64,000 bases of DNA from Flavobacteriales bacterium (GTDB lineage: Bacteria; Bacteroidota; Bacteroidia; Flavobacteriales_F; PHOS-HE28): contig JABWBQ010000001.1 of the NCBI GenBank assembly GCA_013360395.1, forward strand, positions 1 through 64,000, written 5' to 3'. Each line of letters opens with the position of its first letter. Position 1 is the stretch's first letter. The notes beneath the pieces were generated by a model. It saw only the letters and a list, made by a program, of their open reading frames with translations. It ran no database searches and had not been told where the DNA came from. Positions 1-8,123 of this stretch are shown here, piece by piece. A program made the position numbers and the translations under genes.

Positions 1-760
1 GGGCGAGGGCCATCCAGGCGAGCAGCGGCCAGCCGTCCCAGACGGGAGCACCCGGGAAGCCACGCTGACACCGGCGCCGGCGCCCGTGTGACTGTTCGCC
101 CAGGGGGGCGGTACCTCCCGGTGGGCCCCGCCCGGCAACAGCCCGCCATTCCGTGCCTCTCTGCCTGCGTCTCCGGACAGGCGCGTCGTTGCGCCGCTGG
201 AACGCCTGGCGCGCCCGTTGCTTCTCCTTTCCACAGGCGTTCTTTCCGACAACGGCAAACCCGTCGCGAGACGGGGACGCAAAGCCACGGACCAGGCAAC
301 GGGCCTGGTGGCCGGGTTACCGAAGAAAGGAGCCGCAGTCATGGTCCGCAGCCGTGCCGGGTCCCGGGTGGTCCTCCTCACCGTCGTGGCCCTCCTCCTC
401 GCCGTGACGGGCGGCTCCGCCGCCGGGCAGACCGCCAAGGGGCCCTTCGCCTTCCACTACGCCAGCACGCTGAGCGACGCCGAGCTGCAGTGGCTCAGCC
501 GGTTCGAGGTCGTGGTCCCGGGGGACATCCTGCCCGCGGCCCAGGTCAGCGCCCTCCGGGCGGCCGGCGCCAAGCTCTTCTTCTACGAGTGGGCCACGGG
601 GCTGTACATCGACGACCCGACCCGGCTCGCCCCGGGCTCGTGGGAGGCCACGGTCTGGGCCAATCGTGCCCGATGGCTGCTGAATCCCGACGCTCCGGAC
701 GCGGGCCCGGATGGCCGCTGGCGCACCTACTACTACGACCCGGCCCCCGCCGACCTCCGC
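1..760. other. Probable foreign or chimeric left-edge segment
   Basis: Positions 1 to about 760 do not behave like the rest of the window. They hold a cyclic-di-GMP-I riboswitch, a Shine-Dalgarno-led gene start and a secreted beta/alpha protein, while neighbouring genes use Bacteroidota -7 boxes and weak or no Shine-Dalgarno sequences. The segment ends inside an open frame, where a TIM-barrel-like sequence turns abruptly into the C-terminal half of MiaA. In positions 1-217 I see no gene I can support. The most economical reading is a metagenome assembly misjoin; a genuine recombination is possible. Confidence 0.6.
246..326 (+). promoter_or_regulatory. Cyclic-di-GMP-I (GEMM) riboswitch
   Basis: The aptamer hallmarks occur in order. 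GGCAAACC is at 254-261. A stem CCCGTC/GACGGG closes a GNRA-type GCGA loop. The core GGGACGCAAAGCCACGG follows, then a P3 hairpin built on CCAGG/CCTGG, and finally the GGGTTACCGA segment that docks back. The start codon at 341 lies just downstream, with AAAGGAG at 326-332. Sequence CTCCTTTC at 224-231 is exactly complementary to GAAAGGAG at 325-332, so a Shine-Dalgarno-sequestering alternative fold is possible. Class I c-di-GMP aptamers are typical of Clostridia, Deltaproteobacteria and relatives, and I know of none in Bacteroidota. Confidence 0.85.
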
Positions 761-1216
761 GCCGCCCGGATCGACCGGCACAACCCGCAACGTGTGCTGC
801 GCGCCCTGGAGGTGTGCCTGGTGACCGGCAGGCCCTTCAGCGCGCAACACCACGCCCCTCGCGACCGGACCGACCTGCGCATCGTGCGCCTGGCGATCGG
901 GCTGCCACGACCGCACCTCTACGCCCGCATCGACCACCGTGTGGACGCCATGATGGACGCCGGGCTGCTCGAGGAGGCGCGTGGCCTCCTGCCCCACCGC
1001 CACCGCAACGCCCTGAACACCGTGGGCTACAAGGAACTGTTCCGGCACTTCGACGGCGCGCTCACCCTGGCGCAGGCGGTGGACCTGATCAAGCAGCACA
1101 CGCGGAACTACGCCAAGCGCCAGCTCACCTGGTTGCGCCGCGAACCCGCCTGGCGCTTCCTCCACGGTGAGGGTCCGCCCCCCTTGCTGGAGCAAGCCCT
1201 GCACGCCCTGGGTTGA
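341..1216 (+). CDS. Chimeric ORF: secreted beta/alpha protein N-terminus fused to MiaA C-terminus
   Basis: The 291-residue frame starts at ATG 341, chosen for its Shine-Dalgarno sequence. Residues 1-29 are a signal peptide. Residues about 34-136 resemble the first strands and helices of a TIM-barrel glycoside-hydrolase-like protein (FAFHYAS, VVVPGDI, LFFYEWATG). From about residue 141 the sequence is the C-terminal half of tRNA dimethylallyltransferase: RIDRHNPQRVLRALEV at 143-158, NTVGYKE near 227 and the RQLTW segment near 260. MiaA's P-loop half is absent, so this ORF cannot make active MiaA. A signal peptide on a tRNA enzyme makes no biological sense. The junction falls between about nt 737 and 766. 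Probably an assembly chimera; a truncated miaA is the native part. Confidence 0.75.
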   Translation: MVRSRAGSRVVLLTVVALLLAVTGGSAAGQTAKGPFAFHYASTLSDAELQWLSRFEVVVPGDILPAAQVSALRAAGAKLFFYEWATGLYIDDPTRLAPGSWEATVWANRARWLLNPDAPDAGPDGRWRTYYYDPAPADLRAARIDRHNPQRVLRALEVCLVTGRPFSAQHHAPRDRTDLRIVRLAIGLPRPHLYARIDHRVDAMMDAGLLEEARGLLPHRHRNALNTVGYKELFRHFDGALTLAQAVDLIKQHTRNYAKRQLTWLRREPAWRFLHGEGPPPLLEQALHALG

Positions 1217-1232
1217 ACGGGCTCCGCCGGCG

Positions 1233-1394
1233 TCACCGCCCGCAGGCCCGCAACGCCATCACCACCAGGCAGCCCACGAAGAGCAGGATGCTGATCCGGT
1301 TGATGCCGTGCATGAAGCGCAGGTTGATGTTGGCCTCGCTGCGTCCGAACAGGGTGGCCGGGTTGAGGTAGTGGACGATGCGCTTCCAGAACAT
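1233..1394 (-). CDS. Small membrane protein, 53 aa (DUF6728-like)
   Basis: This 53-residue frame starts at ATG 1394 and stops at 1233, converging on the miaA remnant. The N-terminal half is basic and aromatic (MFWKRIVHYLNP). A conserved-looking MHGINRISI segment is followed by one hydrophobic helix (about residues 36-48) and a basic tail. From memory this matches short single-helix proteins of Bacteroidota grouped as DUF6728; the role is unknown. The frame is intact, and the uvrB promoter lies on the opposite strand 55 bp away. Confidence 0.6.
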   Translation of the reverse strand: MFWKRIVHYLNPATLFGRSEANINLRFMHGINRISILLFVGCLVVMALRACGR

Positions 1395-1448
1395 GGCGTG
1401 AAGGTACGGCCGATCGCGCCCGCCCGCACCGGCAAGGCTGAACGGGCC

Positions 1449-1456
1449 TACTTTTG
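1449..1456 (+). promoter_or_regulatory. Bacteroidota -7 box of uvrB
   Basis: TACTTTTG fits the Bacteroidota TAnnTTTG element and lies 11 bp before the TTG start of uvrB. Transcription would begin about 1462-1464, leaving a leader of only a few bases. Confidence 0.55.
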
Positions 1457-1467
1457 CATGCTTCCCC

Positions 1468-3513
1468 TTGCCCTACCAGCTCGTCTCCGACTTCAAGCCC
1501 ACGGGCGACCAGCCCGAGGCCATCCGCCAGTTGGTGGCCGGGGCCCGGGAGGGCGTGCCCTTCCAGACCCTGCTGGGCGTCACCGGGTCCGGCAAGACCT
1601 TCACCGTGGCCAACGTGATCGCCGAACTGGACCGGCCGGCCCTGGTGTTGAGCCACAACAAAACGCTGGCCGCACAACTGTACGGGGAGTTCAAGCACTT
1701 CTTCCCGCACGACCGGGTGGAGTACTTCGTGAGCTACTACGACTACTACCAGCCCGAGGCCTACCTGCCCACGACCAACACGTACATCGAGAAGGACCTC
1801 AGCATCAACCAGGAGATCGAGAAGCTGCGGCTGAGCGCCACCAGCGCCCTGCTGAGCGGCCGGCGCAATGTGATCGTGGTGGCCAGCGTGAGCTGCATCT
1901 ACGGCATCGGCAACCCCGCCGAGTTCCACCGTAGCGTGGTGGAGGTGCGCGCCGGCCAGAAGGTGAGCCGCAACAAGCTGCTGCTGCAGCTGGTGGAAGC
2001 GCTGTACAGCCGCAGGGACACCGAGCCCGTGCGCGGGCAGTTCCGTGTGCGCGGCGACGTGGTGGAGGTGTACCTGGCCTATGCCGATGAAGGGTTGCGC
2101 ATCCACTTCTGGGGCGACGAGATCGAACGGCTGGAGCGCTTCGACATCCAGGGCGGCCGCACCATCGAGGCGGTGGACCGCACCACCATCTATCCGGCCA
2201 ACATCTTCGTGACCAGCCGCGACACCATGACGGCCGCGCTGCGGTCCATCCAGGAGGACTGCGAACGGCAGACCGGATTCTTCAAGGACCAGGGCCGGCA
2301 CTTGGAGGCCAAGCGGCTGGAGGAACGCACCCTGTACGACCTGGAGATGATGCGCGAGCTGGGCTACTGTTCAGGCATCGAGAACTACAGCCGCTACTTC
2401 GACCGGCGCCAGCCGGGGCAGCGCCCCTTCTGCCTGATCGACTACTTCCCGGAGGACTTCCTGCTGGTGATCGACGAGAGCCACGCCACCGTGGGCCAGG
2501 TGCGGGCCATGTACGGCGGCGACCGCAGCCGCAAGCGCAACCTCGTGGAATACGGCTTCCGCCTGCCCAGCGCGATGGACAACCGGCCGCTGACCTTCGA
2601 GGAGTTCGAAGGCATGATGGGCCAGGTCATCTTCGTGAGCGCCACCCCCGCCGACTACGAGCTTCAGCGCAGCGAGGGCGTGGTGGTGGAGCAGGTGGTG
2701 CGCCCCACCGGCCTGCTGGACCCCCCCATCGAGGTGCGCCCCAGCAGGGACCAGATCGACGACCTGCTGCGCGAGGTGCGGCTGCGCGAGCAGCGTGGCG
2801 AGCGGGTGCTGGTGACCACCCTCACCAAGCGCATGGCCGAGGAACTGAGCACCTTCCTGGCCCGCCACGGCGTGAAGTGCAAGTACATCCACAGCGAGGT
2901 GGAGACCCTGGAGCGCATCGAGATCCTGCGGCAGCTGCGCCTGGGCCTCTTCGACGTGCTGGTGGGCGTGAACCTGCTGCGCGAAGGCCTCGACCTGCCC
3001 GAGGTGAGCCTGGTGGCCGTGATCGACGCCGACAAGGAAGGATTCCTGCGCAGCGACCGCAGCCTGACGCAGACCGCCGGCCGCGCCGCGCGCAATGTCA
3101 ACGGCCTGGTGATCTTCTACGCCGACACCGTGACCGAGAGCATGCGGCGCACCATGGAGGAGACCGAGCGCCGCCGCGCCAAGCAGATGGCCTACAACGC
3201 CGAGCACGGCATCACCCCGCGTCCCATCAAGCGCGACCGGCACGACGTGATCCAACAGACCGGTGTGCTGGAGGCCAGCGAGCGTGTCCCCGCCAGGGCC
3301 TATGTGGAGCCCGAGGCCCTCAGCCTGGCCGCCGACCCCGTGGTGGCCTATATGACCGCCGACCAGCTCGATGCGAACTGCCGCATCCTGGAACAGGAGA
3401 TGCGCAAGGCCGCCAAGCAGCACGACTTCATCCAGGCCGCACAACTGCGCGACGAGCTCTTCGCGATGCGCAAACTGCTGGAGGAACGCCAGCAGGCATC
3501 CAACCCCGGCTGA
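1468..3513 (+). CDS. uvrB: Excinuclease ABC subunit UvrB
   Basis: UvrB is the damage-verification helicase of nucleotide excision repair; it is loaded by UvrA and recruits UvrC. The 681-residue protein is full length for the family. It shows Walker A GVTGSGKT at about 37-44, the aromatic damage-probing hairpin YYDYYQPEAYLP near 90-101, the DESH helicase box, the TAGRAARN motif VI, and a C-terminal UVR coiled coil that contacts UvrC. The start is TTG 1468, because translation from there gives the canonical MPYQLVSDF opening; the nearby ATG at 1458 is out of frame. It stands alone, with the next gene 60 bp downstream having its own promoter-like box. Confidence 0.97.
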   Translation: MPYQLVSDFKPTGDQPEAIRQLVAGAREGVPFQTLLGVTGSGKTFTVANVIAELDRPALVLSHNKTLAAQLYGEFKHFFPHDRVEYFVSYYDYYQPEAYLPTTNTYIEKDLSINQEIEKLRLSATSALLSGRRNVIVVASVSCIYGIGNPAEFHRSVVEVRAGQKVSRNKLLLQLVEALYSRRDTEPVRGQFRVRGDVVEVYLAYADEGLRIHFWGDEIERLERFDIQGGRTIEAVDRTTIYPANIFVTSRDTMTAALRSIQEDCERQTGFFKDQGRHLEAKRLEERTLYDLEMMRELGYCSGIENYSRYFDRRQPGQRPFCLIDYFPEDFLLVIDESHATVGQVRAMYGGDRSRKRNLVEYGFRLPSAMDNRPLTFEEFEGMMGQVIFVSATPADYELQRSEGVVVEQVVRPTGLLDPPIEVRPSRDQIDDLLREVRLREQRGERVLVTTLTKRMAEELSTFLARHGVKCKYIHSEVETLERIEILRQLRLGLFDVLVGVNLLREGLDLPEVSLVAVIDADKEGFLRSDRSLTQTAGRAARNVNGLVIFYADTVTESMRRTMEETERRRAKQMAYNAEHGITPRPIKRDRHDVIQQTGVLEASERVPARAYVEPEALSLAADPVVAYMTADQLDANCRILEQEMRKAAKQHDFIQAAQLRDELFAMRKLLEERQQASNPG

Positions 3514-3573
3514 GATCCGGCGGGGGCGGCAACCTTCCGGGTGCTACTTTGCGCCTCCAGTTGCGCACCCACC

Positions 3574-5148
3574 ATGAAACATCCTTTACAGAGCACCTTC
3601 GCACTCCTCGCTTTCCTGACCACCGCGCCGCTGGCCGCCCAGCTCGAGTTCGGCGGCCATCCCTACGGACTTGACCGCGCGCTCCATGGCCTGCCCGAGC
3701 CGCCGGTGGTGGTGATGGGCCTGGTGGACCCCGCCCCGCTGCTGGCCGAGGACGCGGCCCGTCTGGCCGCCGGCATGAAAGGCCCCTGGCGCTACGGCGT
3801 GAACCACCCCACCGACCTGCGCCTGGACAACAGCGGCGTGTGGACCGCGCTGCCCAACGGCGACCAGGTGTGGCAGCTGGCCATCGAATGCCCCGGTGCG
3901 CTGAACGTGAGCTTCGTGTTCGACGAATACATCGTCCCCGAAGGGGCCCGCGTGTTCGTGCATGTGCCCTCGGGCGAGCAGCTCGGCGCTTTCACGGCGG
4001 CGAGCAACGGCGGGCGGCACGTGATGGGCGTTGCGCCCATGCCCGGCGACCGGATCGTCATCGAGTACATCGAACCGGCCGCCGTGGCCGGCCAGGGCCA
4101 CCTGCACATCGGCGAGGTGACCCACGGCTACCGCGACATCCTGAACGTGACCAAGGACCTGGGCGACAGCGGTGCCTGCAACAACAACGTGATCTGCCCC
4201 ATCGGCGACCCCTGGCGCAAGCAGATCCGTTCCGTGGCCCGGATCTTCGGCAGCGGCTTCCTGTGCACCGGCCAGTTGCTGAACAACTGCAACCAGAACG
4301 GCACCCCCTACTTCCTTACGGCGAACCACTGCACCCAGGGCGGCATCAACCCGGCCTCCGCCGTGTTCCGCTTCCGCTGGGAGAGCCCCACCTGCACCCC
4401 CACGCAGAACGGCCCCACGAACATGAGCCTGAGCGGCGCCCAGCAACTCGCCAACAACGCGGGTTCGGACATGGCGCTCCTGGAGCTCAACACCACCCCG
4501 CCCGACGCCTGGGATGTGTACTACTCGGGCTGGAACAAGACCAACACCCCGGCCACCAGCGTGACGGCCATCCACCATCCCTCGGGCGACATCAAGAAGA
4601 TCTCCATTGAACAGCAGCCCGTATCGGCGCAACCCTTCAGCGGCGCCCAGTGCTGGCACATCGCGGCCTGGGACGACGGGACCACCGAGGGCGGTTCCTC
4701 CGGCAGCGGGCTGTGGGACCAGCACGGCCTGCTCGTGGGCCAGCTCTACGGAGGGCAGGCCAGCTGCAGCTACAACTTCAATGACTACTACGGCCGCTTC
4801 GACGTCAGCTTCCCGCATATCGACCAGTTCCTGGGCAACTGCGGCGACACCTTGACCGGCTTCGATCCGGGCGCCACCGGGCTGTCCGAGCAGGAAGGGA
4901 CCTTCACCTTCGGGCTGGTGCCCAACCCCACCACGGGCGCCGTGCTGGTGACCCTGCCCGAGCGTGGTGCGGGTGTGGCCGTGCTGCGCGTCACCGACGC
5001 CCTGGGCCGCGTGGTGGCCGAACGGAACCTGGTCGCCGGCACGGTGCGGACCACGCTGGACCTCGACGGCCAGGCCGACGGGCTCTACCTCGTGGAGCTC
5101 CGGCAGGACGGGCACCGCGTGGTGCAACGTCTGGTGCTGGAACGCTGA
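3574..5148 (+). CDS. Secreted trypsin-like (lysyl endopeptidase-type) protease with T9SS tail
   Basis: This 524-residue exported serine protease starts at ATG 3574, 23 bp after a TACTTTG box. A signal peptide (ending near LAAQ) precedes a propeptide-like region. The chymotrypsin-fold catalytic domain begins near DSGACNNNVICP. The triad is visible: His252 in TANHC, Asp299 in GSDMALLEL and Ser376 in GGSSGSGLW, the arrangement of Achromobacter lysyl endopeptidase (family S1). The last ~80 residues (from VPNPTTGA) are a type A T9SS sorting domain, so the enzyme should cross the outer membrane by type IX secretion. The neighbour downstream is a clear paralogue. Substrate preference cannot be read with confidence. 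Confidence 0.9.
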   Translation: MKHPLQSTFALLAFLTTAPLAAQLEFGGHPYGLDRALHGLPEPPVVVMGLVDPAPLLAEDAARLAAGMKGPWRYGVNHPTDLRLDNSGVWTALPNGDQVWQLAIECPGALNVSFVFDEYIVPEGARVFVHVPSGEQLGAFTAASNGGRHVMGVAPMPGDRIVIEYIEPAAVAGQGHLHIGEVTHGYRDILNVTKDLGDSGACNNNVICPIGDPWRKQIRSVARIFGSGFLCTGQLLNNCNQNGTPYFLTANHCTQGGINPASAVFRFRWESPTCTPTQNGPTNMSLSGAQQLANNAGSDMALLELNTTPPDAWDVYYSGWNKTNTPATSVTAIHHPSGDIKKISIEQQPVSAQPFSGAQCWHIAAWDDGTTEGGSSGSGLWDQHGLLVGQLYGGQASCSYNFNDYYGRFDVSFPHIDQFLGNCGDTLTGFDPGATGLSEQEGTFTFGLVPNPTTGAVLVTLPERGAGVAVLRVTDALGRVVAERNLVAGTVRTTLDLDGQADGLYLVELRQDGHRVVQRLVLER

Positions 5149-5170
5149 ACCACCACCGCATCCATCATCC

Positions 5171-5196
5171 GGAAGGCGACCGCGGGGTCGCCTTCC
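5171..5196 (+). terminator. Hairpin terminator between the protease genes
   Basis: A perfect 11-bp inverted repeat, GGAAGGCGACC and its complement, encloses a four-base loop and is followed by a short pyrimidine run. It lies 23 bp after the first protease stop and before the promoter of the second, so it should insulate the two paralogues. Confidence 0.75.
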
Positions 5197-5214
5197 GCCT
5201 TTCCGGGCCGCCCG

Positions 5215-5222
5215 TACCTTTC
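5215..5222 (+). promoter_or_regulatory. -7 box of the second protease gene
   Basis: TACCTTTC, one base off TAnnTTTG, lies 47 bp before ATG 5270 and just after the terminator hairpin. Confidence 0.4.
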
Positions 5223-5269
5223 GGCAACGCCGCGACCGTTCCGCTCGTCCTTCCATCGAACCCCGCAGC

Positions 5270-7480
5270 ATGCACCGGACCACGACCCTGCTCGGCCTGC
5301 TGGCCGCCCCCCTGCTCGCTCACGCCCAACCCGCCTTCGGAGGCCGGCCCTACGGGCTCTCGGCCCCCAAGCACGGACTGCCCGCGCCGGCATTGGTGAC
5401 CCTTCCTGCGGTGGACGTGGCCGCACGCCAGGCCGAGGATGCGCTCCACGCCCAGCAGGGCCGGCCGGGGCCGGCGCGGTTCGGCGTCGTCCATCCCACG
5501 GCCTTCGACCTGCAGCACCACGGCAGCTGGCACACCGTCCCCGACGGCACGCGCGTCTGGCAACTGTCCCTGCACTGCCCGGGCGCCGTGGCCGTCGGTG
5601 TCACCTTCACGGAGTTCCGCATCCCGGAAGGGGTGCGGGTCTTCGTGTACGACCCGCAGGGGCCGTACCGCGGCGGCTTCACGGCGGCCAGCGCCCCCGG
5701 GATGACCAGCATGGGCACCCTGCCCCTGGCGGGCAACACCGTGGTGGTGGAAGTGCAGGGACCCGCATCGGTGGCCGGCCTCACCCGGCTCACCATCGGC
5801 GAAGTGGTCCATGCCTATCGCGATCCCTTCGGTGGCGCCAAGGGCTTCGGCGACAGCGGCGCATGCAACATCAACGTGATCTGCCCGGACGGCGACCCCT
5901 GGCGCGACCAGATCCGCAGCGTGGCGCTGATCATGGCCGGCGGCGGAAGCTGCACGGGCCAGCTGCTGAACAACTGTGCCGAGGACGGCACACCCTATTT
6001 CCTCACCGCCAACCATTGCGTGAGCGGCAGCACGGCCAACTGGGTCTTCGTCTTCAACTGGGACAGCCCCACGTGCACGCCCACCAACAACGCGCCCGAC
6101 AACCAGACCGTGGCCGGCAGCACCCTGCTGGTGAACGATCCGGGCACCGACGTGGCCCTGCTGGAACTGAGCGCGGCTCCACCGGACAGCTTCAACGTCT
6201 TCTATTCCGGCTGGGACAACAGCGGCGCGGTGCCGGACAGCCTGGTGGGCATCCACCACCCGCGTGGCGACATCAAGAAGATCAGCTGCGAGCTGGACCC
6301 GCCGGTGCAGGCCACCTTCGGCAACCCGCCCGCGCAGTGCTGGCAGGTGCAGACCTGGGAGCACGGCACCACCGAACCCGGCTCCAGCGGCAGCGGCATC
6401 TGGGACCAGAACAAGCGGTTGGTGGGCCAGCTCTTCGGCGGCCAGGCCGATTGCAGCAACAGCGTGAACGATTACTACGGCCGCTTCGACCTCAGCTGGC
6501 CCCTGCTGGAACCCCATCTGGGCAACTGCGGCCCCACCCTGGACGGCTGGGACCCCAACGGCACGGTGCCCACCACCAACGATGCGGCGGTGACCGCCAT
6601 CTTCGACCTGCCCGAACAGCTCTGCGGCCTGGACAGCATCACGCCCTACGTGACGTTGAAGAACAACGGCACCGCCGTGCTCACCGCCGCCACCCTGCTG
6701 GTGGCGCTCGACGGGGGCACGCCCGCCCAGCTGCCCTGGAGCGGCACCTTGCAGCCGGGGCAGACGATGAACGTTCCCGTCGGCACCATCCCCGTCGGCA
6801 ACGGCACGCACACGCTCACCGTGGCCAGCAGCATGCCCAACGGCCTGCCGGACGGCAACCCCGCCAACGATGCCAGCAGCAAGGAGTTCCTCGTGGCCTT
6901 CCCCGCGCAGGACGTCACCATCCTCCTGACACTGGACGCCTGGGGCAGCGAGACCACCTGGGAGCTCACCACGGACCAGGGCGCGGTCCTCGATGCCGGC
7001 GGCCCGTACGCGAACGGCGTGCCCGGCCAGGAGGTGGACCTCACCTACTGCCTGGGGGATGGCTGCTACGTGCTGTGGATCGCGGACGTGGCCGGCGATG
7101 GCATGTGCTGCGCGTATGGCAACGGTGGTGCCGAGGTGCTGGACGAGGACGGTGCGCTGCTCGGGGAGAGCGACGGCACCTTCACTGACCTGGAGGAGAT
7201 CACCTTCTGCATCACGGGCACCGGGATCGCCGACCGGGAAGCCGCCCCGGCCATGCGCCTCTGGCCCAACCCGGCCGACCGATGGATCACCGTGCATTGC
7301 CCCTGGGCCGAACGGATCAGCGTGCTGGACCTGACGGGCCGCCCGGTGACGGACCTGGCCGTGCGCGCCGGCGACGTGCAGCACGAACTGGACCTCGGCA
7401 CTTTGGCCTCCGGTGGATATCTGGTGGCGTGCGCGGGCGGCGGCCTCCGGCGTACGCTTCCGCTGCTCGTGCAGCGCTGA
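5270..7480 (+). CDS. Secreted trypsin-like protease paralogue with CARDB-like extension and T9SS tail
   Basis: A 736-residue paralogue of the preceding protease, with the same opening (FGGRPYGLSAPKHGLPAP), propeptide and catalytic domain. The triad is His249 (TANHC), Asp294 (GTDVALLEL) and Ser373 (GSSGSGIW). After the catalytic domain come two extra modules. Residues about 437-545 form a CARDB-like beta-sandwich (DAAVTAIFDLPEQLCG to NDASSKEF). Residues about 546-650 form a cysteine-containing beta module (ILLTLDAWGSETTWEL, GDGMCCAYGNGG). A T9SS sorting tail follows (MRLWPNPADRW onward). The tandem arrangement and matching signal peptides indicate gene duplication followed by domain gain. It should act outside the cell or on its surface. 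Confidence 0.88.
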   Translation: MHRTTTLLGLLAAPLLAHAQPAFGGRPYGLSAPKHGLPAPALVTLPAVDVAARQAEDALHAQQGRPGPARFGVVHPTAFDLQHHGSWHTVPDGTRVWQLSLHCPGAVAVGVTFTEFRIPEGVRVFVYDPQGPYRGGFTAASAPGMTSMGTLPLAGNTVVVEVQGPASVAGLTRLTIGEVVHAYRDPFGGAKGFGDSGACNINVICPDGDPWRDQIRSVALIMAGGGSCTGQLLNNCAEDGTPYFLTANHCVSGSTANWVFVFNWDSPTCTPTNNAPDNQTVAGSTLLVNDPGTDVALLELSAAPPDSFNVFYSGWDNSGAVPDSLVGIHHPRGDIKKISCELDPPVQATFGNPPAQCWQVQTWEHGTTEPGSSGSGIWDQNKRLVGQLFGGQADCSNSVNDYYGRFDLSWPLLEPHLGNCGPTLDGWDPNGTVPTTNDAAVTAIFDLPEQLCGLDSITPYVTLKNNGTAVLTAATLLVALDGGTPAQLPWSGTLQPGQTMNVPVGTIPVGNGTHTLTVASSMPNGLPDGNPANDASSKEFLVAFPAQDVTILLTLDAWGSETTWELTTDQGAVLDAGGPYANGVPGQEVDLTYCLGDGCYVLWIADVAGDGMCCAYGNGGAEVLDEDGALLGESDGTFTDLEEITFCITGTGIADREAAPAMRLWPNPADRWITVHCPWAERISVLDLTGRPVTDLAVRAGDVQHELDLGTLASGGYLVACAGGGLRRTLPLLVQR

Positions 7481-7483
7481 CCA

Positions 7484-8113
7484 TCAATACCGCCAGGCGT
7501 AGTACACCAGCTTGAGGTATTCGTTGGCCAGCATCACCAGTCCATCCTCGTAGCGCCACCAGGCCTCCTCGCGGAACAGCACCGCGGGGGCTCCGTGCAG
7601 CAGCACCGTGATGCCGCGGGCCTGCGGATGGCGGGCGAACACCCCGTGGATCCGCCGGAGGTGGAACTTGGAGGACAGCACGACGATGGTGTCGAACCCG
7701 GCGCGTTGCGCATGGACCAGGATGGCGTCCGCCTCCTCGGCCGTGCTGGTGCCGTAGCGAAGCACGGAGCCCTTCCCCCGGGGGAGGCCGGCCCGCACGG
7801 CGGCCTGCAGGGACACCTCGGCCTCGGGCAACGGCAGGCCCATCGACTCCAGCACGGTGGGGATGTTGGCGCCCAGGAACCAGGCGTGGTCGCACCAGCC
7901 GGCCTGCATCACGCGCGCCGCTTCACGACCGCGGTCCAGCGAGGCGCCGCCCAGCACGTACAGGGCATCGGCATGGCGCAGGGGATCCTCGCGGGTGAGA
8001 AAGCCGCCCAAGGCGCGCAACAGGGGCACACGCCCGTACCAGAGCCCACCGGCGAGCAGGATCGACACCAACAGCAGGACGAGGGAACGACGCGGCCCGG
8101 AGCGTTCGGCCAT
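7484..8113 (-). CDS. DUF218 (YdcF/ElyC/SanA-type) membrane protein
   Basis: A 209-residue protein with one N-terminal membrane helix (about residues 10-27). A DUF218 domain follows: ADALYVLGGASLDRGREAARV, then TSTAEEADAIL and VVLSSKFHLRR, the pattern of the YdcF/SanA family. These proteins have been linked to envelope integrity and lipid-carrier metabolism, but the reaction is not settled. The ATG at 8113 lies 10 bp after the stop of the upstream membrane-protein gene, so the two are probably co-transcribed. It converges with the protease gene, three bases from that stop. Confidence 0.75.
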   Translation of the reverse strand: MAERSGPRRSLVLLLVSILLAGGLWYGRVPLLRALGGFLTREDPLRHADALYVLGGASLDRGREAARVMQAGWCDHAWFLGANIPTVLESMGLPLPEAEVSLQAAVRAGLPRGKGSVLRYGTSTAEEADAILVHAQRAGFDTIVVLSSKFHLRRIHGVFARHPQARGITVLLHGAPAVLFREEAWWRYEDGLVMLANEYLKLVYYAWRY

Positions 8114-8123
8114 GGCTGCGGGA

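Noticed and set aside
3586-5283. A 565-residue open frame on the minus strand over the first protease
   Set aside because: It is antisense to a gene with an intact catalytic triad, and its composition (His, Val, Ala, Gly) is the usual shadow of a GC-rich gene.
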